DNA from: a virus | IMG/VR virus record: IMGVR_UViG_3300037504_000131 | Location: 1 to 35,656 of that record | Length of the DNA: 35,656 bases | Reading direction: 5' to 3' (one strand) | In this document: piece by piece, positions 23,111-30,734 of the stretch | Layout of the letters: every line of letters begins with the position of its first letter | How positions within the stretch are numbered: position 1 is the stretch's first letter | Position numbers and translations under genes: made by a program | The notes under the pieces: model-generated | The model's database searches: none | Told to the model about the DNA's origin: nothing | Seen by the model: only the letters and a program-made list of their open reading frames with translations

Positions 23111-23414
23111 TACAATGAAATTTGTGGGTACTTATTATAAAACGCGCAAATACATGTTGAGAAATCAACCTAACAGTATTGGCTATGCAGTTGAGTATAG
23201 TGGTTGGAGTATTATAAAAATGGGTAGTACTAATTTGGATACACTTATGCGCCATATGTCCGAGTACATAGGAAAAGAGACTAAGATGTATAAGAATGTC
23301 TGGAATATTATTGGAACGCGGAGAAATGGTGAAAAAGCTCGTATAATCAATTACTGTATTTTTAAAGGTAACAAAAAATATGCCGGTAAGTGTATAAGTA
23401 TGATGGGTACTTAG
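23082..23414 (+). CDS. Unknown basic 110-residue protein
   Basis: The ATG at 23082 lies inside the end of the sigma-like gene behind AAGGAG (23070-23075). The protein is basic and rich in Lys, Met and Tyr (YYKTRKYMLRNQPNSIGYAVEYSGWSII; MSEYIGKETKMYKNVWNIIG). Its strand pattern is compact and single-domain. There is no recognised motif. A later in-frame ATG at 23100 is possible but lacks a better ribosome site. Confidence 0.55.
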   Translation: MSYYLVMKNDTMKFVGTYYKTRKYMLRNQPNSIGYAVEYSGWSIIKMGSTNLDTLMRHMSEYIGKETKMYKNVWNIIGTRRNGEKARIINYCIFKGNKKYAGKCISMMGT

Positions 23415-23449
23415 GATGAAACGCAATTGTATTTGTAGTGTTATTTATT

Positions 23450-23490
23450 GTGAAGCTTATTTTTTAATTTAACAAATGGGGGTTGTTATG
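23450..23490 (+). promoter_or_regulatory. Conserved leader with GGGGG ribosome site, copy 2
   Basis: GTGAAG, a TTTTTTAATTTAAC stretch and AAATGGGGGTTGTTATG align nearly base for base with the leader at 21998-22041. I see no convincing -35 element upstream of this copy. Confidence 0.6.
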
Positions 23491-24114
23491 ATTAATCCTG
23501 TAACTGGCAGCATTGTGAAGATTGAAGGGGACAAAAAAGAGTACACAGTGGTAAAGGTAATGAAGAACTCGGTACGTATTAAAGGCGATGATGGCAGTGA
23601 GCGTATTAAACCCATTGCGTTTATCGAACATGTCAAATCTGCCGAATCCGATGAATCTACAGAAAATGAGAAATTACAGGAAAAGAAAAAAACGCAGAAA
23701 AATGGGGAAACGAAAGGAAAAAGACGGGTTGGTGTAGCGGGTAAAAGAAAAAACAATGACAATGTAAAAACCTATGATGCGGAGGATAACGAAGATTCTG
23801 GCCGTGTTCCTGAAACGGCGAGAGTTCAAAAGGAAACGAAGAAAAAGAGTGGGGGGGTAATTACGAAAAAACGCAAACATTCGAACACAAGTGGACAGGA
23901 TGATGTCGCTAATCTTTTGCTTGAATGCAACACAAACAAGCAAATGTTATCGGCTGTTAAATCGAAGTCTTTCAAAGCATCCAAGTATGTGAACAAAGAC
24001 GCGGTTAAAAAACTCGAATCCAAAATCGATGAGTTATCTACCGGCCTTGTCAGGATGAGAGTTGGAAACATAATGCGTGGTGCTTTGAAAAGAATGGAGA
24101 AAGAATCGGCGTAA
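23488..24114 (+). CDS. Charged protein with N-terminal KOW/SH3-like domain
   Basis: This 208-residue protein has a start set by GGGGG at 23478-23482. Residues 1-50 form a small strand-rich domain (MINPVTGSIVKIEGDKKEYTVVKVMKNSVRIKGDDG). Residues about 55-125 are a very charged Lys/Glu/Thr linker with nuclear-tail-like basic runs. The C-terminal part is helical (DDVANLLLECNTNKQMLSAVKS; KKLESKIDELSTGLVRMRVGNIM). The design suggests a nucleic-acid-binding or packaging-linked protein. It is the last gene before the strong hairpin and the terminase genes. Function unknown. Confidence 0.6.
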   Translation: MINPVTGSIVKIEGDKKEYTVVKVMKNSVRIKGDDGSERIKPIAFIEHVKSAESDESTENEKLQEKKKTQKNGETKGKRRVGVAGKRKNNDNVKTYDAEDNEDSGRVPETARVQKETKKKSGGVITKKRKHSNTSGQDDVANLLLECNTNKQMLSAVKSKSFKASKYVNKDAVKKLESKIDELSTGLVRMRVGNIMRGALKRMEKESA

Positions 24115-24142
24115 CTCCGAAAAACACAACACAACAAAACAA

Positions 24143-24178
24143 ATGGCCGTTGGCGTTAGAAATAGCGTTGACGGCCAT
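24143..24178 (+). terminator. 16-bp RNA hairpin with GAAA tetraloop
   Basis: The + strand RNA folds perfectly: ATGGCCGT (24143-24150) pairs with ACGGCCAT (24171-24178). The inner bases continue with Watson-Crick and G-U pairs to a GAAA loop (24159-24162), giving 16 pairs without a bulge. The G-U pairs work only in the + strand transcript. It lies 29 bases after the stop at 24114. The following ATTTATA is a poor T-run, so it may be an RNA-stability or processing element as well as a terminator. Confidence 0.7.
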
Positions 24179-24207
24179 ATTTATACAAAAAAATATATGT
24201 GGTTTTT

Positions 24208-24238
24208 ATTTTTAGTAAATTAACAGCGTACTAAAAAT
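24208..24238. promoter_or_regulatory. 10-bp inverted repeat abutting the terminase ribosome site
   Basis: ATTTTTAGTA (24208-24217) and TACTAAAAAT (24229-24238) are exact reverse complements with an 11-base loop. The right arm ends directly at GGAG (24239-24242), the ribosome site of the small terminase gene. It could be an operator or an RNA hairpin that affects translation. Confidence 0.6.
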
Positions 24239-24250
24239 GGAGTGTACCGC

Positions 24251-24883
24251 ATGAAAAAGAAGAAGGGGCTGAAAATTAGAAAGAAGGTTGAGGACGAACT
24301 TCTGGATACGCAGGATGAGGTAAGGCAAGGCAGAGAACACAAACATGAAAGCATGATTGAAGAAATACAGGAAGCAGATCAATTATCTGAAGAAGAACGT
24401 ATTGAATACGAAAAAGATATGCGTTCGTGTCAAATAAGGACTGATTCCAAAACTGAAATAGATAATTTGTGGTTAAGGGATATGATTCCATGTAAATATC
24501 CGGAAAAAATCACGGATTACGAGATAATAATGGCGGCAAGAAGGGCACACGGGATAATCGGATTTACAGCGAGAATACTCGGTGTTGATAGATCGTATCT
24601 TGATGAAAGGATACACAACTCGCAAAAACTCAAATTAGTATTTGCTAATGAAAGAGAAAATATAATAGATATAGCTGAAGCAAAACTATTCGAATCAGTA
24701 GCTAATAATGCACCGTGGGCAATACTATTTTTATTGAGAACGATTGGTAAAAGACGTGGGTATACTGAAGAATTTAATACAACAGATAACAAATCGAAAA
24801 TACTCGAAGCTATCAACGGGATGGTAAACGGTAAAGAAGATAAGTTCAGAGAATACGATGAGCAACAAAAGGAAACCGGGTGA
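24251..24883 (+). CDS. terS: Terminase small subunit
   Basis: This 210-residue protein starts at the ATG after GGAG; a GTG nine bases earlier is less likely. The N-terminal part is highly charged. The centre carries a DNA-binding helix-turn-helix pattern (KITDYEIIMAARRAHGIIGFTARILGVDRSYLDERI), then helices for oligomer formation (IIDIAEAKLFESVANNAPWAILFLLRTIGKRRGY). It would recognise the packaging site and pass DNA to the large subunit, whose GTG start overlaps this gene's TGA. Confidence 0.75.
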   Translation: MKKKKGLKIRKKVEDELLDTQDEVRQGREHKHESMIEEIQEADQLSEEERIEYEKDMRSCQIRTDSKTEIDNLWLRDMIPCKYPEKITDYEIIMAARRAHGIIGFTARILGVDRSYLDERIHNSQKLKLVFANERENIIDIAEAKLFESVANNAPWAILFLLRTIGKRRGYTEEFNTTDNKSKILEAINGMVNGKEDKFREYDEQQKETG

Positions 24884-26103
24884 TATTAACGGATAAACAA
24901 GCGTGGAGTGTGTCGCGTTCAAATTCAAGAATCAATCTGTGGGAGGGAGCTGTTAGATCGTCTAAGACGGTCGCATCTATTTTTAGATGGATAAAATTCA
25001 TAGCTGAATCTCCTCCGGGTGATTTGTTAATGACAGGTAAAACACGTACATCATTGAATAGGAATGTGATACGGCCAATGAACGAACTGGTAGGTAATGA
25101 TATGGCGTATTACCCGGGTAAAGGCGAAATTAAAATTTGGGATAGAACTATCTATACAGTTGGGGCTAATGATGATAGAGCGGAGGGTTCTATACGTGGT
25201 ATGACATGTGCGGGTTCATATGGTGATGAATTATCTTTATGGCCACAAACGTATATGAATATGCTTTTATCAAGAATGAGCGTTAAAAACGCTATGTTTT
25301 TTGGTACTACCAACCCGGATAACCCTAATCATTGGATTAAACGCGATTTAATTGACAGAAAAAACGAATTGGATAAAGCCGGTGGGTTATCTCTCTTTCA
25401 CTTTAATATAGACGACAACCCGTATCTTGACGAGATATATATCGAATCACTAAAAAGAGAGTTTACGGGCTTATGGTACGAACGTTTTATCAAGGGCAGA
25501 TGGTGCGCGGCTGAAGGTGCTATTTTTGATTTCTTTGACGATAAAGAACACGTAATAACGAAACCTCCGGGTAAAGCTAAACAATATTATGTAGGTATAG
25601 ATTACGGCGCGAGTAACCCAACTACGTTTATACTATTTGGCTATAACCCCGAGTTAAAACCGAAAATCTGGGCGGAAGACGAGTATTATTTTGATAGTTC
25701 AAATTCCGGTTTTCATAAAACGGATGAAGAATATACGAAGGACTTCACTCGTTTTACACGCACAAAAACAATAAGCGGTGTGTATCTTGACCCATCTGCC
25801 AAAAGCTTAAAAACATCGATGAACAGAAACGGGATATATAGTTTTCGGGATGTTGATAACGAAGTGTTAGCCGGGATACAAACAGTATGCTCAATGTTAA
25901 AATCGGGCGAATTTGCTATTTGCAGTAAATGCCAAAATTTAATAGACGAAATGTACGGGTACTCGTGGGACTCAAAAGCACAATCAAGAGGTGAAGATAA
26001 ACCGGTAAAAGAAAATGATCATTGTATCGACCCGACAAGGTACGTATTATACGCGTTATTTGGAACAAAAAGAATAAACTACAATAAATTAGTTAGATAT
26101 TAA
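24880..26103 (+). CDS. terL: Terminase large subunit
   Basis: This 407-residue packaging motor has an N-terminal ATPase with Walker A GAVRSSKT (23-30), Walker B SYGDE (113-117) and motif III GTTNPDNP (142-149). The C-terminal RNase H-like nuclease has D241 (VGIDYGASNPT), D304 (YLDPSA) and D380/D384 (ENDHCIDPTRY). The protein is complete and of usual size. The start is a GTG sharing bases with the small subunit stop, and LTDKQ...SRINLWEGAVRSSKT is the family's normal N-terminus. It precedes the portal by 16 bases. Confidence 0.95.
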   Translation: MILTDKQAWSVSRSNSRINLWEGAVRSSKTVASIFRWIKFIAESPPGDLLMTGKTRTSLNRNVIRPMNELVGNDMAYYPGKGEIKIWDRTIYTVGANDDRAEGSIRGMTCAGSYGDELSLWPQTYMNMLLSRMSVKNAMFFGTTNPDNPNHWIKRDLIDRKNELDKAGGLSLFHFNIDDNPYLDEIYIESLKREFTGLWYERFIKGRWCAAEGAIFDFFDDKEHVITKPPGKAKQYYVGIDYGASNPTTFILFGYNPELKPKIWAEDEYYFDSSNSGFHKTDEEYTKDFTRFTRTKTISGVYLDPSAKSLKTSMNRNGIYSFRDVDNEVLAGIQTVCSMLKSGEFAICSKCQNLIDEMYGYSWDSKAQSRGEDKPVKENDHCIDPTRYVLYALFGTKRINYNKLVRY

Positions 26104-26119
26104 AACAAAGGGGAACAAA

Positions 26120-27415
26120 ATGGGATATAAACCTTCACAAATGCATAATGACGGTTGGACTAATATCTTAACCGGAAGAGGGATTAAAAACAGGGACAAA
26201 TCAGAACACACACATTATATTTCAAATGTATCGTTTAACAAAATAAACGAACTAATAAACATGTACACTACAGAGGGGTTCACAAAGAGGGTTATTGATA
26301 TTCCGGTAGACGACATGGTTAGAAATTGGGTAAAAATAGAGGGCGATACTGACGGGGCTATTCTAAACAAAATGGCAAAACTTAGCGCAAAAAGGAAATT
26401 CAAAAATGCGCTAAAATGGGCTGATTTAACCGGTGGCTCTGTAATAGTAATGGTAATGGATGATGGTGGTGATTTAGATGAAGAATTGAATGAATCTAAA
26501 ATAAGGGACATTATAGATTTACAGGTTTATGATAGAACGCAGATAACGTGGACTTCCAATTATCTTTATGATGAACCAAAAAAAGAAAAATACGGACAAC
26601 CTGAATTTTATGATATAAATCCGATTAACGGTACACCGTTTAAAATACATGAATCACGGGTTATAAGATTCGATGGGGACGATATACCAAACAGGATTAA
26701 AACACAAAACAATGGATGGGGGCTTTCAAGAATAATACCGATAATGGAAAGACTAAAGGGGCTTGGTTCGTCATATAAAGACGTAGAACAAATAATAAAC
26801 GAGTTCATAATTGGCGTTTTGTCCATTGATAATTTAGAGGAGTTGTTATCAACCCCGGGCGGGGAAGATTTAATAAAGAAACGATTAAACTTAATAGATT
26901 TATCCAAAGGAGTGTTAAATTCTATACTTGTAGATGGGCAGGAGAAGTATGAACGGGTATCTGCTCAAGTTTCCGGTATAAGCGATTTAATCAATACTAT
27001 TAAATTCGGGTTATCGTCAATATCCGGAATACCAACGGTCAAATTATTCGGTGAACAATCTAAGGGGCTTGGTGGTGAATCAGCAGGTAGTATTAGGTTG
27101 TATTATGATGGGATATCCGCAAGACAAGAGGAGAAAATGACTGATGGGTTATACAAATTATCAAAATATATACAATTGTCACAAGACGGTGATTTTAATG
27201 GTAAAGAAATGGATAGTTGGGGAATATTATTTAATGATTTATGGCAGTTGTCCGAAGAAGAAAAGGCTAATGTACGCAAAACTCAAGCAGAAGCAGACAA
27301 AATTTATATTGAGTTAGGTGTATTAAATGCTGACGAAGTTAGGGATTCAAGATTCGGGGGTGACAAATATAGTATGGAAACTACAATTGATAAAGATGAA
27401 ATTCCCGATAGATAG
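26120..27415 (+). CDS. Portal protein, DUF1073 family
   Basis: This 431-residue protein follows terminase. 'FTKRVIDIPVDDMVRNWVKIEGD' near residue 55 and 'GLSSISGIPTVKLFGEQSKGLGG' are hallmarks of DUF1073-type portals. A glycine-rich turn and a helical crown region follow (LWQLSEEEKANVRKTQAEADKIYIELGVLNADEVR). It would form the dodecameric DNA gate at the capsid vertex. Good AAAGGGGAA site before the ATG. The stop codon sits in a small hairpin (27403-27421). The acyl-end fusion with Acb1 seen in some relatives is not present. Confidence 0.85.
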   Translation: MGYKPSQMHNDGWTNILTGRGIKNRDKSEHTHYISNVSFNKINELINMYTTEGFTKRVIDIPVDDMVRNWVKIEGDTDGAILNKMAKLSAKRKFKNALKWADLTGGSVIVMVMDDGGDLDEELNESKIRDIIDLQVYDRTQITWTSNYLYDEPKKEKYGQPEFYDINPINGTPFKIHESRVIRFDGDDIPNRIKTQNNGWGLSRIIPIMERLKGLGSSYKDVEQIINEFIIGVLSIDNLEELLSTPGGEDLIKKRLNLIDLSKGVLNSILVDGQEKYERVSAQVSGISDLINTIKFGLSSISGIPTVKLFGEQSKGLGGESAGSIRLYYDGISARQEEKMTDGLYKLSKYIQLSQDGDFNGKEMDSWGILFNDLWQLSEEEKANVRKTQAEADKIYIELGVLNADEVRDSRFGGDKYSMETTIDKDEIPDR

Positions 27416-27626
27416 TCGGGATGTATCCCCGGCTAAGAAGAGATATCTCTCCGTTTACAGACAGTATCGACCCATACTTCAGTAGGTATAATATATGTCT
27501 GAAGTCTCGGAAAGTGCTCTCCTTTAACTTTAATTTCTGCATGAAACCGAATTAATCGAGAAGCGTTATTTGAAATCGAAGATTTCGCGTTGAACCCGTA
27601 TAATTCATAAAAAAGAGTAAATCCAA
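27403..27626. other. Gene-free stretch between portal and head protein
   Basis: About 210 bases without a supported gene. It holds a hairpin at the portal stop (TCCCGA/TCGGGA, 27403-27421), the 12-bp palindrome AGAGATATCTCT (27439-27450), an inverted repeat ACTTCAG/CTGAAGT (27476-27482 and 27499-27505), and arm B of the long inverted repeat. Such a gap is unusual in this otherwise packed region and looks like inserted DNA. Confidence 0.7.
27540..27603. repeat. Arm B of the 64-bp perfect inverted repeat
   Basis: This is the exact reverse complement of 9571-9634. It ends 23 bases before the TTG start of the head protein. On the + strand, about 20 codons are open here and end in TAA at the repeat edge; arm A read on the minus strand gives the same peptide with its own TAA, but a stop also lies just upstream in both, so no gene is called. 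Confidence 0.9.
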
Positions 27627-30203
27627 TTGCCAATACAGACATGTGAAATAAACGGTAAACCGGGGTATAAATGGGGTGAAACGGGCAAATGCTATACCTA
27701 TACTCCGGGTAATAAAAAGGAAGAAAAGCAAGCATTAGCTAAAGCTAAAGAACAAATGAAAGCAATCTACGCGTCCGGCTATAACGAAGATGAATTAATA
27801 CTAACTCCCGAACAATACAAACATCTGGTATCTAACTCGTACAATGGTGTAACTGTTAATCTTGAACTACCGAAAACAAAATGGGTAATCATAAACAAAC
27901 AATTACAGAGAATGATAAACGAGTGGGTAGACATTTACAAAAAGTTAGTTGAACCAAGAGTATTAACAGACATACTACCTATGGCCGAAACAAATACGGA
28001 TATGAGAACGGATAGTTGGATTGACAAACTATCGTTAATACAGGATTCGTATTCCGGAATGCTGTTAGAAACTGTTAACAATAGAATTAACGAAATCCGT
28101 GATGCTTTTAATGAAGTAGATAATTTTAGTAGGAAGAGATTCTTGAAATCCATGGCTAAAAATATAGGTGTTGGCGATATTTCCAAATTAGGGCATGCTT
28201 TTAAATGGGAGAAATATGGTGGGGCTACACTGGAGGACGTAGTTAATAATCATTTAGAACAAACTATGGGATTGGTTAGGAATCTATCGGATGAAACTTC
28301 AAACAATGTGTTCAACGCCATACGTGATAGTGCTATGGCCGGCGCAGGTCATAAAGAGATAACTTCCAAAATAATGACCGCGTTTAAAAAAGACCCTAAT
28401 TTTCCGGGGGTATTTAAAAAGGCAAGAACAAGGGCAAAATTAATAGCAAGAGACCAAACATCTAAAATGTACGGTAAATTAACGGAAGTTAGACAACGAA
28501 AGGTTGGTGTTAATAAATACATCTGGAAAACGTCGAGAGATGAGCGAGTTAGAGATAGCCACAGGAAAATGCACGGTAAAGTGTGCAAATGGGAAGACGC
28601 TACGGTGTTTAAATATAGTGATAGTGAATACGTAAGTTGGAAAAAGCGCAGTTCAATTGGTGGTGTAAATTTTCACCCCGGCCAAGATATACAATGTAGG
28701 TGTCACGCATCACCAATTTTCGATGATATAAAAATACAGGTAGAAGGTAAAAAACCGGTTGACAAAAAAGAGTATAATAAAAAGAAACCGGCAACTAAAG
28801 TGACAAAACAAGAAGGGGAAATGAGACCCGCTTATCCAACCGATATATCTGACGAAGATTACAAGGTTGATCAAAACAAATATATAAATACAAACGATGT
28901 ATTAGAAACTAAATCGGAGTGGAGTGGTAGTGAAATAGAATATAATTTTAATAAATTAAAAAATAGGAGTGGCCGTTCTGTCATGTTTCCGGATGACAGA
29001 ATACCGGTAAGATCACGTAATAGAACTACGTATCAAGCTGATGATGTAAAATTATCCCCTGCTGAATTTGATGATTTATACGCAAATAGCGATACTGAGG
29101 TGGTTATGGTTATAAGCGGAAAATATAAACAGCACAGTTTATATACTTCTTTGAGAGAATCGTCATGTAAATACAATATCGTAGATCGAGTTAGATACAA
29201 CGATGATGTGTGTGATATGGTAATGCATAATCACCCTAACGGGGCATGTTTTTCAGGTGCTGATTTAAGGGCTTTGAAGTGGTCTAAACAGATAAAAGTA
29301 AGTTCCCGTAATACTATATACCAAATAGAACGGGTTGGTAATAAAAATGTGGATGTCGGCAAAATAATAGATAAAATGCAGAGGGATTACGAAAAACTGA
29401 GGGAGCAGATGTACGAAGTTGGCACAAGTTTTAATGAAGAAATAGAGGATAAGATAGCGAATTTAATGAGAAAAGCCGATAGACCAGACGCGTATAACGA
29501 GTATACCCACTTACTTATTAAGAAATTAATCGATAAGCACGGTAGGGGTTCATTAAGGTACAGAAGAATAGTAAAACGGAAAAAACACTATAAAAACGTA
29601 TTAGAGGATGAAAATACATTTCTGCTTGGTAAAAGTGCACCTGTACAAAAACAAGTAAATAAGGCAAAGAAGGCTAACATTCCGAAGAAGCATGGTAGTA
29701 ATGACATAAAAGAGTATTATTTTGAGGGTAAAAAGTATAAAATCATACCAACCCGTAAAGATAGTATGGATGATTCTATTAGAAAATGGATATACGACAA
29801 TTACGCAACACCAGAACTAAAAAGGTATGCAAGTTCTAATAGAATAGGGGAGAGCGTGAGAGTTTATAGGTATGATAAATATATAAACCCGGTTGATACG
29901 GTTATGATAAAACATGGCGAGCACAAGTACGGGGTGAACATTAAAGATTATGTTGGCGCTGTTATTAGTTTTAATGGGTTAAAATCTACGTTAACAGAAA
30001 ACAAACTTGCCGGTACTAATTATAAATTTAAATGGGATTTGAGGATTAGTTCAAAATGTACTGGCGCGTACGTAAGTCAATTTCTGGAAAATAAACGTGA
30101 ATTAATATTGTCTGACAGAAACGAAATGATAATTACACACGCTAAAGAAGAAAAATTACAGACTACCATATATGGTATAGTAATACCAAAACAGGAGGTG
30201 TAA
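27627..30203 (+). CDS. MuF/gp7-like head protein with JAMM and ADP-ribosyltransferase domains
   Basis: This 858-residue protein has three parts. Residues about 1-50 are the MPIQTC...GYKWGETGKCYTY segment, and 100-365 the MuF/SPP1 gp7-like domain (ARTRAKLIARDQTSKMYGK; IWKTSRDERVRDSHRKMHGK; HPGQDIQCRCHASP). Residues about 510-560 hold a JAMM-like site (H534-N-H536-P, S543, D546). Residues about 715-855 resemble ADP-ribosyltransferases: VRVYRY, a GAVISFNGLKSTLT loop, then TGAYVSQF and the candidate catalytic E825 (KRELIL). MuF proteins enter the capsid and may be ejected with DNA, so these domains could act in the host. The start is TTG with a weak AAGAG site; no ATG fits better. Confidence 0.8.
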   Translation: MPIQTCEINGKPGYKWGETGKCYTYTPGNKKEEKQALAKAKEQMKAIYASGYNEDELILTPEQYKHLVSNSYNGVTVNLELPKTKWVIINKQLQRMINEWVDIYKKLVEPRVLTDILPMAETNTDMRTDSWIDKLSLIQDSYSGMLLETVNNRINEIRDAFNEVDNFSRKRFLKSMAKNIGVGDISKLGHAFKWEKYGGATLEDVVNNHLEQTMGLVRNLSDETSNNVFNAIRDSAMAGAGHKEITSKIMTAFKKDPNFPGVFKKARTRAKLIARDQTSKMYGKLTEVRQRKVGVNKYIWKTSRDERVRDSHRKMHGKVCKWEDATVFKYSDSEYVSWKKRSSIGGVNFHPGQDIQCRCHASPIFDDIKIQVEGKKPVDKKEYNKKKPATKVTKQEGEMRPAYPTDISDEDYKVDQNKYINTNDVLETKSEWSGSEIEYNFNKLKNRSGRSVMFPDDRIPVRSRNRTTYQADDVKLSPAEFDDLYANSDTEVVMVISGKYKQHSLYTSLRESSCKYNIVDRVRYNDDVCDMVMHNHPNGACFSGADLRALKWSKQIKVSSRNTIYQIERVGNKNVDVGKIIDKMQRDYEKLREQMYEVGTSFNEEIEDKIANLMRKADRPDAYNEYTHLLIKKLIDKHGRGSLRYRRIVKRKKHYKNVLEDENTFLLGKSAPVQKQVNKAKKANIPKKHGSNDIKEYYFEGKKYKIIPTRKDSMDDSIRKWIYDNYATPELKRYASSNRIGESVRVYRYDKYINPVDTVMIKHGEHKYGVNIKDYVGAVISFNGLKSTLTENKLAGTNYKFKWDLRISSKCTGAYVSQFLENKRELILSDRNEMIITHAKEEKLQTTIYGIVIPKQEV

Positions 30204-30205
30204 AG

Positions 30206-30646
30206 ATGAATCACCAAACTCCATTTATAAACTCTGATGAAACACCGCAATGTATTACATGTAATAGGTATTTCAATAACGGGAGATGTGAGGCGTACCC
30301 TAATGGTGTACCGGTTGAGATAATGCATAACAAAATTGATCATACTGAACCCTATGTTGGCGATAGGGGTTTAACATACAAACAAAAATACGATTTTTCC
30401 GGGGGCGGGAATTTGATAGAGGAAGAGGATTTAATTATAGATGATACTATATTTGACGACCCTTTTGCGTATACTTTATGTGCTACATGTAAACATTTTA
30501 GGAGTTTTAACGAAAAGACGTGTGACGCATTCCCTGATGGTATACCAAATGATATACTAAATGGCGATTTTGTTCATAACAAAGAATATACTGGTGTTGA
30601 GGATAAATACGACAATGGTATTATATTTGAATCCAAATTTGAATAA
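30206..30646 (+). CDS. Duplicated Cys-motif protein
   Basis: This 146-residue protein is two copies of one module. C16-x2-C19...C28-E-A-Y-P-N-G-V-P and C92-x2-C95...C106-D-A-F-P-D-G-I-P are each followed by an H and a Tyr-Gly or Tyr-Thr-Gly strand. The three Cys with a His suggest small metal-binding knuckles. Modules of this form occur beside phage head genes, with no proven role. A strong AGGAGGT site (30193-30199) precedes the ATG, and only two bases separate it from the MuF fusion gene, so it may bind that protein. Confidence 0.65.
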   Translation: MNHQTPFINSDETPQCITCNRYFNNGRCEAYPNGVPVEIMHNKIDHTEPYVGDRGLTYKQKYDFSGGGNLIEEEDLIIDDTIFDDPFAYTLCATCKHFRSFNEKTCDAFPDGIPNDILNGDFVHNKEYTGVEDKYDNGIIFESKFE

Positions 30647-30734
30647 AACAGTATTCACAATTAGAAAAAACGATGGTTTTAAAAATTAACTATATTTGTT
30701 AAAATAAAGTACATTTATATCCATCGGACAAATT

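Noticed and set aside
26120-27415. Portal fused to an Acb1-type anti-CBASS domain
   Set aside because: Some DUF1073 portals carry this fusion, but this protein ends after the portal crown region and shows no paired His-x-Thr motifs.
27433-27735. Minus-strand open frame of 100 codons over arm B
   Set aside because: It overlaps the start of the head protein, runs through the repeat and other dyads, and is the only candidate on that strand. Protein-like appearance of the part inside the repeat was not enough.
30647-30734. Promoter before the protease/scaffold gene (TTGTTA with a TATATC-like box; CGATGG/CCATCG dyad)
   Set aside because: Spacing between the boxes is too short (14 bases) and the dyad has a 44-base loop; too weak to call.
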